Assembly: GCA_039566865.1 (NCBI GenBank)
Contig: CM076959.1
Location: forward strand, 19,638,501-19,702,500
Origin: Aurelia coerulea
Lineage: Eukaryota; Cnidaria; Scyphozoa; Semaeostomeae; Ulmaridae
DNA: 64,000 bases
Reading direction: 5' to 3'
Shown here: piece after piece, positions 12,301 through 25,220 of the stretch
How positions within the stretch are numbered: the stretch's first letter is position 1
How the letters are laid out: every line of letters starts with the position of its first letter
Translations under genes and position numbers: made by a program
The notes under the pieces: generated by a model
Seen by the model: the letters and a program-made list of their open reading frames with translations, nothing else
Told to the model about the DNA's origin: nothing
The model's database searches: none

Positions 12301-15300
12301 TAATCACTATCGCAACATTGAGCGGTCAACTACAGATCATCTGCAAGACCAAAATTCTTATGTCGCAACAGATTTTGCAGGTAATTTCATCGTGCCAAGA
12401 TCATTAGGTAGGAAGTTAATCATGCCAAGATCATTAGGAAGCCACTTCTCCGGGAAACAATCGTTTATAAGAACGATCACATCATTTGTTGATGCACATG
12501 CTCCTCTGAAAAAGAGGTTAGTCAGGGCAAACAACAAACCCCTATCAACTGTGCACCGGAAGGCAATTAAACTTAGAACAAAATGCAAGAACAAATACAA
12601 CAAAAACAGTACACAAAGCAACTTTGAAAAATGCAAAAGGCAAAGAAATCGTTGTGCTAATTTAAGACAAAGATTTAAATCAGATTACTTCAGAAAAATT
12701 TGTCAAAATGGTACTTTAGACTAAAATTATTTTGGAAAAAGATGAAACCATGCTTGTTTGGAAAAAATCATGGTGATTCAGACATCTGTCTGTCAGAGAA
12801 TGATTCGCTAATCACTGACCCAAAAAACATCGCTGAAATCATGAACAAATACTTCCTCAGTGTTGGCCAGAACACAGATCAAATCAACACAAAAGAGGAT
12901 TCCATAATTTCAAATGATAGCAAAGCTACTAAAGGCGAAAGGCGACTCTTATTGGCTTATTTCAAATGACCAAACCCATCTAGCTTATTCAGGTTGCCAC
13001 TGGCTAGTTTGGATTCGTACAGACCCCATAGTGAAGCTACTGAAGATGAAAGCCGACTGTTATTGGCTAATTTCAAATGACCCAATCCATCTAGCATAGG
13101 CAAATTGCCATTGGCTAATTTCAATTGGTACAAACCCCATAGTGGAGCTACTAAAGATGAAAGCCGACTGTTATTGGCTAATTTCAAATGACCCACGACT
13201 GTTGATGGGGTCATCAACGGTCGTCAAAGGACAAAGTCGGTTTGTCAACAAGAAACAATGCTGGATTGTCAACAACCTAGGGGCTACGTAACACCGACGT
13301 CACGCAGTAACCTTCACAGGGGCTTAGTTCCTCCTCCGTAACAGGTGGGGCTCACACCCACGGCAACACAGACAGGCCAATCTCGCTCGCTTTATTGAAA
13401 TAGATTAGTTATGCTGCTGTGCGGCAAACCTGGCAGCAAATATAACGCGTATAGATATGTATAAAAGTGTCGCTCGATTCAGGCTCTTTTTTAGAATAGC
13501 TAAAGGTCTTTTGTATTATTGCCTATTGTAACAAAATCTATCGGTCTTTAGTACGTAGCTTGGAAGAGCTTTATTTAAATGTATTATTTCTATATTTGAT
13601 GAATGATGATAATTTAAAAAAGTACTGTCATTGTTTTAAGTTTTGAAGCATGTATGTGACCGCTTTCTACTGTTTGGTTGCCTTGTAAGGAAGCACATGA
13701 TAAATATATGTTTCGTGGAAAACAATGACAACAGCTCAGAAGGATTCTCTTCAGAAGCACGGCCAGGCTATTTTTCTTTTTATCTTTCTTTTCTCTTCTT
13801 TTGCAGGATAGATGGAGTTGATACAACTGTAAAATCAATTGATCTTACGTCTTGGCCTGCAAACTGCGGAGGAGAGTCGCAGCGGATCAACTTTCTGGAG
13901 CATGTGTTATTAGTTGTCAGTTTCAACTACACATGGAGGAGCTTGGTTGAAATTGAAGTCGAGGCTCCAACTGGAACAAAATCTATTATTCTTCGTTCAG
14001 GTAATGTAATAAACCACGATAGACTTATTACAATTGCAATAGTTATCACTATTGATAGATCTATTAGAGGCTCTAACTACGACTGATGATCATAAGAAAT
14101 TATTTCCACACTTTGGCATTCCTTTTTTATATCGGCCTCGGAGCAAAAATGCCGATTTTAAAACGTCACTAGAAATGAGTCACTGAGTTCACTTTAAAAA
14201 GTTCACTTACCTAGTGAGTGCAAAATGAGATGTTTTTAAGACCAAAACACCAGAGAAACCTTCAAGTACCTGCCGCAGCAACTTCCTTCAAATTTAGTCA
14301 ACTGCGTCAATCGAATTGAAGGTTCGAAACTTTTTGTTCTTTGCTAAATCTCGCAATCTGATTGGTATTCTAGGAACCCCGGAGTATTAGGCCTAACTAG
14401 GGTCAGCTTTTTCAGAGTAATAATGTGAGTCTCTGCTGACCGAAGCGCCATCTTGAAGTCAAAAAGCCAAGGGAAACAAGAGACTCACCGTCATAAGTCT
14501 AGTACTGACCCTCGTACCGGCCAGGTCAAATTCACAATTTGATTGGCTATTCGATAACAAAGGCCTCATTAATTTTTCCAAATTCCAAAGACGTATTGCT
14601 TGGCAGAAAATCGGTCAACTTTGCGTCGCTATCACGGGTAAACGGGACAAAATATTGAAAAACCGATTTTTGGTATAACTTAATAGTCATAATGTGCTGC
14701 AGTTGATGGAGGTTTGAACCTTGAACCCCATCCGTCGGCGCTTGCGGGAGAAATTTGCCATATTGGGTCATTTTGGGGCCCATCCCTATTGATTCCCATT
14801 CAAAAATGGCCTCCGTTTGATCATTATTTTCAAAAATTCAGTTGCAATCATGGGGGAGATGAAGGTTTGACTTGGGAGGTAAAAGACCACGGCGCATCCG
14901 AATTTCGGGGTTTCATGAAGTTTTTGGGTCCTTATGACGTCATAAAAGGGGCTGAAAAAATGTTGCGATTTTCCGAATCCGAGGCTACGTTTGGACTTAA
15001 TGCTCTATGATTACTTGCCCGATTTCAAAACCGTAAAAAGTGTACAAGAGACCACTCGTCTGTGAGTCTAATAACGCTAGTCTGGGTTTAATATCGCCCC
15101 CAGGGGCTGCGCGCGGGCGCCGCGAAAACAGGGTAAAATTTGGCCTACCCCATTTTGCTCCGTAACTCCTTTTTTGCGAGGGGTAAACGGCCGCGGCATG
15201 TCAAAAATCAACGGGAAACTGCATTCTTTCACCAAAACATTTTTAATCTGTAAAATTCGCAGAATAACGAGCCTTTCTTTTTCAAAGCTGTGGGGGAAAA

Positions 15301-18300
15301 TCCGTAAAATTTCGACCTAGGCCCTTTCCCTCCCAAACGGATCGTTCTCGATTTCCTACCAAATGCACTTGCTAACCACGTATTAATGATGAAATAACGT
15401 CCTCCAAAAGTTTGTTTTCAGTATTTCGAATCATCTATTGCATTATTACCGTTAGAGGAATGGCCATTTTTCATCGCATTTTCATACCTTTTCCTCAATG
15501 TTTCGGACTTATTACATGGTATGTTATAGATCAAAATCAGGTGACATTGTGTGAAATCTTTCAAACACAATTTCCAATGGAGACAAGAGAGTTGTGTAAT
15601 AAACTGCATTTGATAATTTATGCAAAACAAAATGGTGTCAAATAGACCACGATTTTGGCAACCGGTACCATGGCCTAAATAGGTTGGCGGTAGACTCCTT
15701 TCGGGGCATGGAGACGAGGTTGAATAAAACCCATGAAATGAAGGCTTTTGGTAGAAATATTTTGATCTGGTTAAGGCCAATGTGGCCATTGCCATAATCT
15801 CATACCTGTTATATCAAAGCAAGCTGCCTTGCCCTGCAACAATGACAATATTTCAAATGGGGAGAAAGGATGCAAATTGCCTCTTCAGAAACAAAATTCC
15901 TGACGAGATGTTCGCTGATGTGACTATACAGAGGCTCATAGGTCAGAGGTAGCGAAATATATTTCATTGAGAGTTATTTTCACTCTAAATTTGTTCAACG
16001 AGAGAGTTTATTAGTAGAGTGCAAAAGCCAGCCGTTATTGTGAAAACTTTCTCTTTTTATCGACTGGTTGAAAGACAGCCAGCAATGAAAATAATTCAAC
16101 GAGGAAAAATACTATTCAGTTGAGTTGCTACTTGAAGCGTGATATCAGTATGAATTTGCGCAATGCCACTGCCGACGTCCATGTTTCAAGGATGAAAGCT
16201 TGCAGTGGGCAGAAAGTTATATCTTTCCAGGGTGCAAATACTTGGAATAAATTGCCTTTGGATGTCAAACGAGCACCCTTTCCTAGCATTTTTAAAAGTA
16301 GGCTGAAGAGTAATATGCCTCTCTCAGCCTAACCCTATTATTTTTCATTCATCTTTTTTTTTAGATTTTAAATATTGGTAATTTTTAATTGGTTTTTTTT
16401 AGCAATATTGTCAAGTTTTGCACGGCCCCCTGTAAAATATTCCTCTCTATTGACGGGACTACCGTCTAAAAATAATTAGTAATGAAAAATGAAGGAAAAA
16501 GGCTTGAATTGATTTGCAGAAATGATGTTGTTAGAATTGACGTTTGTTGAAATAAAGATATACAGAGAGGCTTAGGTTTCCAGCGAGGGAAGATTACAGT
16601 TGAAAGGAAATTTTAAGAGCATAGATATATGAAGCTACAGTTTGAATAAATCTGTGAGTCCCACGAAGGGCTGCTTTGATTTTAAGATGTGAAGAGCTCC
16701 AATAAGTTTGACCTTGCAATTCTAAGATTGAAACTAAACTGAGTAGGAGTTGATTTTTCATCTCATGTCATCTCATCTTATCGATTGGATTTTTTTCAGT
16801 TGAATTAGGGCTACGAGGGGAACTTTACCCTGATATATACGCTCTGTTATTTAATTGAATGTTAATTGAAGCAACTTCTATGTATTTTATGGATCGCAAT
16901 GCTTCATGGTAATACACTTATCCATATCAGTTACCGGTAGAATTACATTTTCTTTTAAAATAGGACGCAGCCAAGACGCTGGCCAAGAAGTGAAAGATTT
17001 ATCAATTCTGAGTTTACATCACTGGGGAGAGAATCCAAAAGGAATCTGGACAATGCGACTCAGGAACGTAAAACCAAGTGCCAAATATTCTGGTAGGTGG
17101 ATCTAAATATAAAGGGCACGTCGCATTTAGCAAACAATCTTAAACATTTCATACGTGATATTTGACTCCCTGAAAATACAACAGACATCGGAGAAAATTC
17201 CAATAGCAGTGCGATTTCCCCTAAAAATACACTCGGTTTTCGAAAAGGAATAGTGATTGCATCATCGAACGTAGATAGTTTAATCCCTCATTTAGATGAG
17301 TTAGAGGCAGCTATAGTAGATAATGGTATTCACTTCCTTGCCCTCAATGAAACCAAAATCAGTAGCGATATTCCATGCGAAACGTTAAAAATGGGTACAA
17401 ATTTGGTAGAAAAGATCGACACCGTCACGGAGGGGGAGTAGCTTTCTACCGTAAAGATACCCCTAAGTGTGATATTAGGCATGATGTCCCAGTATCAGAT
17501 TTAGAAATCTTATGCGTTCAAATAACTCCCCCAAAGGCAAAGCCTTACGTCATTGTTCTGCGGTATAGGCCTCCCAGTGATAACAAAGATACATCTGAAA
17601 AGCTTGAAAATGTGCTACTCTTTTTGGAAAGTGAGGCCAAGGAAGTTATTTTACTCGGAGACACAAATTGTGATCTCAGTGATGCAAACAGTCCATGTCA
17701 TGTTAAGTCTATTATGGGAATTTGTGCTACTTATGGTTTAAAACAGTTGATTAAAGAACCCACTAGAGAAACCGTTCAGTCATCTACTTTGATTGATCAC
17801 ATTGCAGTTAGTAATACTGATAACATTGTTGACTCTGATGTACTGAAAATTACGCTCAGCGATCATTATCTTGTATTTGCTTGCATAAGTTCATCCGTAC
17901 GAGGCAAATGAAAAATTTTAGCGAAGAGGCTTTCCTATCAGAATTAAGATCTATTGATTGGCAGTTTCTACAAAGATCCTCTTCTGATGTACGAGAAATC
18001 GTACATAGCCTTACTAGCGTGCTTTCTGCTGTAATAGAAAAGTATGCGCCAATGGTTGAAAAACGAGTATCCGACAAATATTCTCCCTGGCTATCTTCTA
18101 AGCTCAAGTGTCTGTTTAAAACGCGAGATAAGATCAAAATCGCTGCAGTCAAAAACAAATCCGAGATTTTAATGTCGGCTTACCGGCAACTAAAGGAATA
18201 AGGCGACAAAGTTGAATAAGGAGGTGAAGAGCGCATATTTTACGAACAAGATTCAAGCATCTGAAGGAAATCTTAAAGAAACTTGGGCAACGATCAATAA

Positions 18301-21300
18301 ACTTGTCAACAAAAGGTCTAAAACTACCAATATACCGTCGCTGACTGTTGATGGAAACTCAGTCAATGTCGGCAATGAATTATGTAAAGATATCCCCGAT
18401 ACATAAAACGGTCTCCTGAAAGGTGAATTTCCCATCAACCTTACTAACTACTAATGCCACCTTTATTTTTTCGCCTGTGTTATCCAAAAAAGTGATCCTA
18501 GCAATGAACAAATTTAAGACTTGATGAAATTTCCAGTCTCTTCCTAAAGGCTGGAATATCCATCCTGGCCGAACCACTTGAGTCAGCTCTTTAATTTGTC
18601 ATTGTCGGCTGGAATTTTCCCTGATCAATGGAAAACTGCTAGGATTGCTCCCATTTACAAGGATGGTAAAAGCGATAACAGATCAAACTATCGCCCAATC
18701 TCTGTTTTGCCTGTAATCTCTAGGTTATTTGAGAAGCTCGTTTATTACCAGTATTATAATTTTTTGGTGTCAAATCTTTTGTACTCACAACAATCTAGCT
18801 TTAGATTGTTACATTCAGTCTTGACATGCCTATTAAAGTGTACAAATGACTGGTATTTGAATATCGAAAATGGAACATATACCTCGGTCACATTTATAGA
18901 CCTGAAGAAAGCTTTCGACACGGTGAACCACAAATCCTAATAAATAAGCTACAAATCTATGGAGTTGCAGGCAAAGAGCTATACGCTGGTTTCAATCATA
19001 CCTTTCAAACAGGAAGCAGTGCTGTAAGGGAAACGGGAAGCTTTCCGACCTGGGAGAAGTAACTTTTCGCAAAGTCAAAATTTACAGTGCACCCTTGAAA
19101 AAGGGCCTAGTCATGATTTGTATCATGGACATTTTCCAAAGCACCTGTAGACTTTAAGTTTCCTTTTTTTTGCTTTTGAAAAGAATAAAAGATGCATGGA
19201 AATGGCCCTGATTAAACGAATATAATAAAAATGTGGTAAGAATGATAAAGTCGTGCCACATCTCCAAAATAAGCGTGCTCCTTTTCCTCTTCTTTAATAC
19301 AAAACACTTGGGATGGAATGCAATGCAAGGACCAATTCCTCAAAAGAAAAGTCACTCCAAGAACAATTGAAGTAAGTCAAGGTATAAATCTTTTCAAAAA
19401 TAAAAACTAAAGTTCAAAGTTGAAAATTCTTTTGTGAAATGTTATGTGTGATGTCAAATCATGGCTAGGCCCTTTCTCAAAACCTCTGGATTCAGATGCA
19501 CTCCAAATTTTGACCTTGTGAACTCATATCTCCGGTGTTTGGTCATCGATTTTAAAATGCAAGGTATGTGCATTTGTCCCGAAAGTTTATCGTTTTGTTC
19601 CCTTGTTCAGTCAAAAGGCGGTACTTTTTTTTGAGACACCCGGTATATAAATGATTTCCCCCTATTTATTAAGCACTGACAAGTTGATATGTATGCCGAT
19701 GACACCAGTTTATCCTTCTCCTCAAATAGTATTCCCACAATAAATGAAAAGGTTGATGAGGACCTTGAATGTCTAAACACATGGCTTGCAGGAAATAAGC
19801 TGTCACTTAACGTTGCAAAAGCAAACAGCATGGTGATTGGAAGTCGCAAAGGGGTTAAGGATATTCAACAAACATCAGCTATACAGCCGGCACTTGCTAT
19901 TTGCGATGATGAAATTTAAATTTGAAATTGAAATTTAAATGATAGACCACACAAAATATTTAGGGGTACATGTGGACCAATATCTGAGTTGGGATGTTCA
20001 CATAGCCGAAATGATAAAAAAGATATCAAGGGCATTAGGTATGATACGCCATGCTAAACAGTATCTCCCTTTAAGCATATTGCAGACCATGTACAAAAGT
20101 ATGGTTGAGCCTTACTTCCGTTTCTGTTGCCCAGTCTGGGGTGTTTGTGGCAACACAGCACTCAACAAGCTTCAGAAGCTCCAAAATCGTGCAGCTAGGA
20201 TCGTTACAAACAGCCCTTATAGATCGTCTGCAGCACCTATCATCGGGCAATTAGAGTGGCAAACGGTCAACGATCTCATCGAAACAGAAACCTTGAAAAT
20301 TGTCTATAGGTCTATAAACCATGAAGCGCCTGATTATCTTACAGGACTGACTGTTGTCAGAAACCAGTACTAGACAGCTTCGTAATACCAGCACTAACCT
20401 TTATGTACCATTACTAAAAACCACATGTGGCCAAAAATGCTTCTCTTAAAGTTGAGCCAAACTTTGGAACAAACTAAAAAGAGAAAATAAGATGGCCAAT
20501 ACTTTCACACAATTCAAATCGTCTGTGAAAAATGCCAGATCCTGAACATAATCACACTTTTCCTTTTGACTTTTAATACTTATATATTATACATAGTTTT
20601 TATCTTGATATTGTGGTATTGTTGTATTATACAGGGCAGTTTGTAAATCAATTTTGTGTTATGCGTTGAATACGTACCCTGTACCAGGTGTCCCAAAAAA
20701 GTATAGGCGTTTGAACAGTTCCTGTGAAGGAGCCTTTCATTGAAAATTTTTTATTTTCACTTCATTGTATTGATGAGATCTCAACTTAGATTTTGCGACC
20801 TTGCATGTCCAAATCGGGCTTGTATTTGCAGAATGATTCACTTAAACTCTTTACCACCACCCCCGCAAGCAAAGTTGAATTAGCACGACGAATCATTAGA
20901 AAATTGTATCTTTACTGTTTTTAACAGTTTGTTTCGGTATTGCAAAGAAAGTAGGCATGATATTTTGATATTTTGAAATTTTTATTCTTTGCAGTTTTCG
21001 TCGCTTTTTAAGCTTCTAAAATTGGATGCTGCAAGTATATACCTTTTACCATTAACAAATGAACACTTATTTTATTTTCAGGCAGTTTGTTCCGATGGGG
21101 ATTCAAATTTTATGGCACAAAAGATGATCCATTAGCATCTAATACAGTCACACCATCTGAGATTCGACGAAGCTTTGTCAACACTACGACGACGAAAAAG
21201 CCTCCAGTCACGCCAAAAAATACAGCAAGCCAATCAAATTCTGGTATGTATTGCGTATTACTCTGGACCTTGTATAGTGTGCTCGTTTTGTGAAGTGGCT

Positions 21301-23190
21301 ATCTTTATGATCTCAATCAGTCGAGTCTGCCATGGTTGTTCTCTTGTTATCGCAACGAATACGATTTGAAAGCAGCTGATAGCCTTGGTATCAATAGGCA
21401 ATTTAGGAAAAATTTTTCTCCGACAAAATCATGGTCATTAGCAACACACTGCGATAAGATTTAGTTTCTATTCCCATGCGAGAATCAGATAAGCCTTGAT
21501 TTGTATCACCCCGAATGCATCTAATGCTAAGAACTGCCAATTATATGTTGTTGTTTGGAACTATTCTCGTAACCCAGGTCAGAAGCTTTGGAACCAATAA
21601 TTTTGATTTTAAAGGAAGGCAGGTTTTGGGAAATTCAAACTCTGAAAAGGAAAATATGAGCAATTAAGAAGAACAGAGAAGATTTCTACAGATTATGTAT
21701 GTCCATAGTCCTTGGACAGCTGTTCGAATCTCGCTCTGATCCTTTAACTACTCTTATTTTTCTCTTCAAACATTGAATTATGACCTGACAATGTTTTGAC
21801 TTTAGGCACTTCGCCTACAGTCAGTGGTATTTGGACCAAACCTAATGCAACAACATTGACAATAAATGGGACAACGGGAACTGCGATAAAAGTTCCAACA
21901 ACGACCAAAAATGGCAGAGGATCTACCTTAAAGAGCTGTAAGTGATTATTTAATTTCGTTAGGACCGGCTGTTGTGCCTTCAAGAGAGGCCAGCTCAGCT
22001 TTTGAGTTTGACTGATTCGATATTTCAGACTTGCACGCTCATGGATATGAAAACGATTATCGCTTCATCGTAGTATTTTTCCTCAGCTGTAAGCAAATTA
22101 AAACAACTACAGTTTTTGGAAACCCAGTGCAAATTCTCTTCCAAGCTTTACAATATAGATTTACAAGCTACACTACTCTACAAAATTACTATACAACTAT
22201 AAAATACTACTGGAACGATACCCCGAGGAGCAAAAGGTTATGACTACCCCGAAGCCATTTGGACATGAGATTAAAACTAAAGATTAAAACTTAAGTCTAA
22301 AACTAAAGCTAAAGTCTGTCTCAAATTACATGCCATGGGAAATGTCTGCGATCGAAACAATTTAAGTGTTTGGATGGGTAATTAGGCATTGTCGCAGCTA
22401 TTACGTGGCACCTAATTCGAGACAGACGTTTAACTACAACGATAAGAAGAACAAAATAGAAGCAAAGAAAAGAAGAACACATTTACTTAAATGAGACATG
22501 GTGGTTTTGATTGTGTGGCTTATAACGGAGTATGAAATTTTCTAATCAAATCAACCAGATTTGTGGATAAATTTTAGGGTTAGCAGGAGTATGTTTTTAT
22601 TGAGTTCGTTGGGAAAATTTTTATCACCATACAATAAAATTTGCAATCCAAGTTCAACAGTATCCATAAATGAAATGGTTCCTAATTCCGGTAGTTAGAT
22701 ACCATGTGTGCCACATCTTATTCAGTTTACTTTGGTGGTTTGGTTTAAATAAGAATTTTATTAGTGTATATTTATTACAAAATTAAAGGCTAACATTTTT
22801 TAATCTGATTGAAATGAAATAACTGAGAAGTTCAAAAGCACTCTTTGATAAATTTTTGAAAATGTTAAGCTTTTCTTTTGGAGCGCACAACGTAATGAAT
22901 TCTGCTATGTCACTATCAATCTGGCGGTATATAAGTTATCTGACAGTTGGCAGTGTGGAAATAGATATTCCACAGTTTCACGTCACCCTTTTATATCTTC
23001 CCAAAGTCTTTCGGACCTAGAGTCATTTTGGATTCAAGGTAGTTCCCGTGTAAATACATGTGAATTTCGGGATCGATCTCATTCTGCTCGTAAACGCGCT
23101 CTAAATCATACTACTTCATCTTTAGGCAAGTCAACATATCTTGCTGCCGCCATCTTGGTTTTGTCTCTTTTCTGGAACATGAATTGCTAA
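3318..23190 (+). CDS. Kexin/furin-like subtilase, copy 1 (5' partial, 12 exons)
   Basis: Exons: 3318-3388, 4599-4696, 5815-5993 (or from 5818), 6452-6664, 8342-8442, 11357-11457, 12043-12160, 13807-14000, 16964-17092, 21082-21243, 21806-21937, 23126-23190 (TAA). All have AG/GT borders and compatible phases and give 520 codons in one frame. Domain order: SYNF...DP segment before the catalytic His; His exon (NLDHATAMAG, ANNGKCGVGVAYDA); SCSWG segment; GRGGKGTIYVFANGNDG with the oxyanion Asn; GSSSAAAAVASG with the Ser; LGWRDLQHL and FGFGLLDADALIENAKNW closing the S8 domain; P domain (INFLEHVLLVV to FYGTKDDP); Thr-rich stalk; short hydrophobic tail. The family is S8B serine proteases of the secretory pathway or cell surface. 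The signal, N-terminal and catalytic-Asp exons are not found; they may lie beyond the left edge, because the paralog's intron at this point is over 8 kb. Activity is uncertain because of the altered motifs. A possible polyA signal AATAAA is near 23339. Confidence 0.85.
3850..4044 (+). mobile_element. tRNA-derived SINE, copy 1
   Basis: A polymerase III box A (TGGCGCAGTGG, 3855-3865) and box B (GGTTCGATCCC, 3908-3918) lie at tRNA-like spacing. They are followed by a non-tRNA body (TCATGACAAGGGGTCGCG, GATCCCAGCGCTTGG) that recurs inverted at 28632-28785. It is not a functional tRNA: the 3' part does not fold back to the head. Confidence 0.75.
5175..5570 (+). pseudogene. LINE reverse-transcriptase fragment, degraded
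   Basis: Broken frames read SSNYRPVSVLPVVSRLFDKQ (RT block 2), then KDWYFNLEVGKYTAITFV, related to LINE RT blocks. Stops and frame changes break it. It lies in an intron of subtilase copy 1. Confidence 0.7.
7246..7991 (-). pseudogene. LINE remnant with zinc knuckle and restriction-like endonuclease
   Basis: Two adjoining minus-strand frames (7991-7674, 7677-7246) read SVRFLNNSLPTKKNMKFCGR, then a CCHC knuckle (CNFCQLPQTLLHVVSGC), then KRPDLLVINEGILYVLELSV, a PD-(D/E)xK-like endonuclease motif. This order is typical of the C-terminus of R2/NeSL/R4-type LINEs, unlike the APE-type LINEs elsewhere in the window. A frameshift near 7675 and the absence of RT sequence mark it as a 5'-truncated relic in an intron of subtilase copy 1. 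Confidence 0.7.
8818..10232. mobile_element. 1.4-kb palindromic (foldback) element
   Basis: Left arm 8818-9344 is the reverse complement of right arm 9725-10232 with scattered differences. Examples are TTTTCATGATCTTTGTTTTG versus CAAAACAAAGATCATGAAAA, and the GCGAATTTTTCACGAAG pair next to the loop. The loop is about 380 bp. There is no convincing coding capacity; small frames in the arms are incidental. Confidence 0.75.
11066..11245. repeat. (TTG)n and (CAA)n microsatellites in inverted orientation
   Basis: A TTG-rich run at 11071-11115 and a CAA run at 11222-11240 face each other in the intron before copy 1 exon 11357. Confidence 0.7.
12310..12910 (+). pseudogene. LINE fragment, endonuclease-RT linker region
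   Basis: Frames read ITSFVDAHAPLKKRLVRANN, then KYNKNSTQSNFEKCKRQRNR, then ITDPKNIAEIMNKYFLSVGQ. These are the linker between endonuclease and RT of APE-type LINEs. A stop/frame break at 12721 separates the two parts, and RT itself is missing. It runs into a tandem repeat at 12920. Confidence 0.75.
12920..13200 (+). repeat. Tandem repeat of about 90-110 bp, three units
   Basis: Units contain AAGATGAAAGCCGACTGTTA, TTGGCTAATTTCAAATGACC and CATCTAGC followed by ACCCCATAGTG. It is non-coding. Confidence 0.7.
14225..14515 (+). repeat. Dispersed repeat, copy 1
   Basis: It shares long near-identical stretches with 33540-33830, for example GCAACTTCCTTCAAATTTAG, AACTGCGTCAATCGAATTGA and GGGAAACAAGAGACTCA. 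Partial relatives are at 30480-30575 and 58438-58475. Confidence 0.7.
14516..15900. other. Intron sequence without recognised gene
   Basis: This is part of the intron between copy 1 exons 13807-14000 and 16964-17092. It holds a locally GC-rich patch (about 15085-15215) in otherwise AT-rich DNA, and short unsupported frames. No domain was recognised. Confidence 0.5.
16120..16470 (+). pseudogene. LINE 3' end, copy 1
   Basis: The frame 16120-16332 ends in ISFQGANTWNKLPLDVKRAP then SIFKSRLKSNM, the usual LINE ORF2 C-terminus. It is followed by a 3' UTR with GCACGGCCCCCTG and GGACTACCGTC, shared with 58340-58400. Confidence 0.75.
17250..20560 (+). pseudogene. Degraded APE-type LINE (endonuclease to RT)
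   Basis: The endonuclease is split in two frames: FLALNETKIS (17253-17441), then GGGVAFYRKD, ILLGDTNCDLSD and LIDHIAVSN...SDHYLVFA (17375-17911). A linker follows (17881-18406), then RT blocks SNYRPISVLPVISRLFEKLV and FIDLKKAFDTVNHKS (18578-18940), MYADDTSLSF (19689 on) and the thumb and C-terminal region KYLGVHVDQYLSWDVH (19939-20373). About 600 bp of unrelated sequence (19060-19650, ending in GACACCCGGTATA) replaces the RT segment before YADD. Several frameshifts make it non-functional. It lies in the copy 1 intron between the two later P-domain exons. Confidence 0.85.
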
Positions 23191-23369
23191 GCACCAAAGA
23201 GAAGATATGGAATTGTTATTGAAGATTTATGGCTAAGCAACGCTGCGTGATATTTGCTGAAGGTAATTCACAATACACCATTTTAAATGACTACATTATA
23301 TTTCTTTATATCAAACTGCATGAATTTACTTTGCAAGTAATAAATTTAGTATGATTTGCAAACGCCATC

Positions 23370-24140
23370 TGATACTCGCAAGGATAGATAGATCATGCAC
23401 GTCACTACGCATATGCTGTTCATCCAATACTCGCAAGACTAGATTATGCACATCACTACACGTATACCGTTCATCCAATACTCGCAAGACTAGATTATGC
23501 ACATCACTACACGTATACCGTTCATCCAATACTCGCAAGACTAGATTATGCACATCACTACATGTATACTGTTCATTCAATACTCGCAAGACTGGATTAT
23601 GCACGTCACTACACGTATGCTCCTCATTCAATACTCGCAAGACTACGCATATGCTGACTGGGTTATGCACGTCAATACTCGCAAGACTACGCATATGCTG
23701 TTCATTCAATACTCGCAAGACTGTTCATTCAATACTCTCAAGATTATGCACGTCACTACACGTATGCTGCTCATTCAATACTCGCAAGACTACGCATATG
23801 CTGTTCATTCAATACTCGCAAGACTACGCATATGCTGCTCATTCAATACTCGCAAGACTGGATTATGCACGTCACTACACGTATGCTGCTCATTCAGTAC
23901 TCGCAAGACTGGATTATGCACGTCACTACACGTATGCTGCTCATTCAATACTCGCAAGACTACTCGGATTATGTTCATTCAATACTCGCAAGACTACGCA
24001 TATGCTGTTCATCCAATACTCGCAAGACTAGATTATGCACATCACTACACGTATGCTGCTCATTCAATACTCGCAAGACTACGCATATGCTGTTCATTCA
24101 ATACTCGCAAGACTGGATTATGCACGTCATTACATTCATT
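23370..24140 (+). repeat. Minisatellite, CATTCAATACTCGCAAGACT units
   Basis: Around 15 irregular units contain CAATACTCGCAAGACT, alternating with a long spacer (GGATTATGCACGTCACTACACG) or a short one (ACGCATATGCTGTT). It begins about 180 bp after the stop codon of subtilase copy 1. Open frames through it are by-products of the repeat. Confidence 0.9.
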
Positions 24141-24199
24141 ATACATCATACAAAGCTACTCTGGACATATACTAGCTACTTAAGTCCCTGTCTCCGCTT

Positions 24200-25183
24200 T
24201 GTTCATTGAATTGAATAATGGCATTATTATCAGTTCATCAACGAGTGAAACTATGGTAGTCTGCCTTAACTGACAATCTTTTACTCACTCCTGATTGATA
24301 ACCTTGAAACTAACATCGAGAAAAGCTGATAAGTGCAGCATCGAGCTCAACTTTTTTAGCCTTTTAATGGTGGGTGTAAAATTCTTGTGCATTTTTCTTT
24401 GAATCGAATTGAATTGATAAATGCCCGTTATTCATTGATAGAATGATATGAAATGGATGGAGGCTCATTAAAAGCAGTACGTCATATTACTAGACCATAC
24501 CGGTTGTCGAAAAAGAGTAAACAGGTTTAGTTGAGCCTTGCGATGAAACTTTTCCTTTAATCAATGGCTAATACTTTTCATGTGCAAAGAATGAGTGCAT
24601 TACTCAAATGGGGCAGATTTCTGTATATGAAGGAAGGTTGGTAGGTAGGTAGGTATCTACGGACGCTTTTCGTGCCAAAAGTGTGGCGCTATTGTTTGCA
24701 GGGATTCTGCACCTTTCTGTAGCTGTGTAAAAATGACTCGGGTATACCTGAAAGAGTTTCACCATTGAAGTTGCCATTAGAGCTGCAATTAGGCTAAAAG
24801 AATTACTTAATTAATGGCAGCAAAGTTCGAACTTTCTTTTATCTGGCAACTTGACAGGCACGTTTATGATGTTAACTGGCTGATAATATATTTGAGTGAA
24901 GTTGAGAATAGTGGGTAAGACAATCGTCTGCCAACCTGAGGGGTACTCACTACCATTCACCGTGTAATGACAGCATGTCTTCGGGTGACTAGTTGCAAAA
25001 GGAGCAAATATTTCATAAATTGATGCCAAATATCGTTATGATGAACATGAACATTTGACGTGACGAATTCACCTTTTGTCAAAGAATTCCATCTGTTGAC
25101 TGCAATAGACCCACTTCGAATTCATCACTTCCACGTTTTAGATGTCTTTCTCTCCGTTATCGACAATCAAAAGAATACAAAAC

Positions 25184-25220
<37 letters not shown>

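Noticed and set aside
12920..13200. CRISPR-like array
   Set aside because: Units of about 90-110 bp repeat including their spacers, and the window is clearly animal; it is an ordinary tandem repeat.
15418..15795. 125-codon minus-strand open frame
   Set aside because: No domain, no splice support and no paralogous counterpart; probably chance within an intronic repeat.
17250..20560. Intact, active LINE
   Set aside because: Frameshifts in the endonuclease, stops in the linker and replacement of the RT segment before YADD show it is dead.
23351..24209. Long open frames (up to about 226 codons) rich in CSFNTRKT-like units
   Set aside because: They are produced by the tandem CAATACTCGCAAGACT repeat, which is open in several frames; there is no start context, splice pattern or domain.
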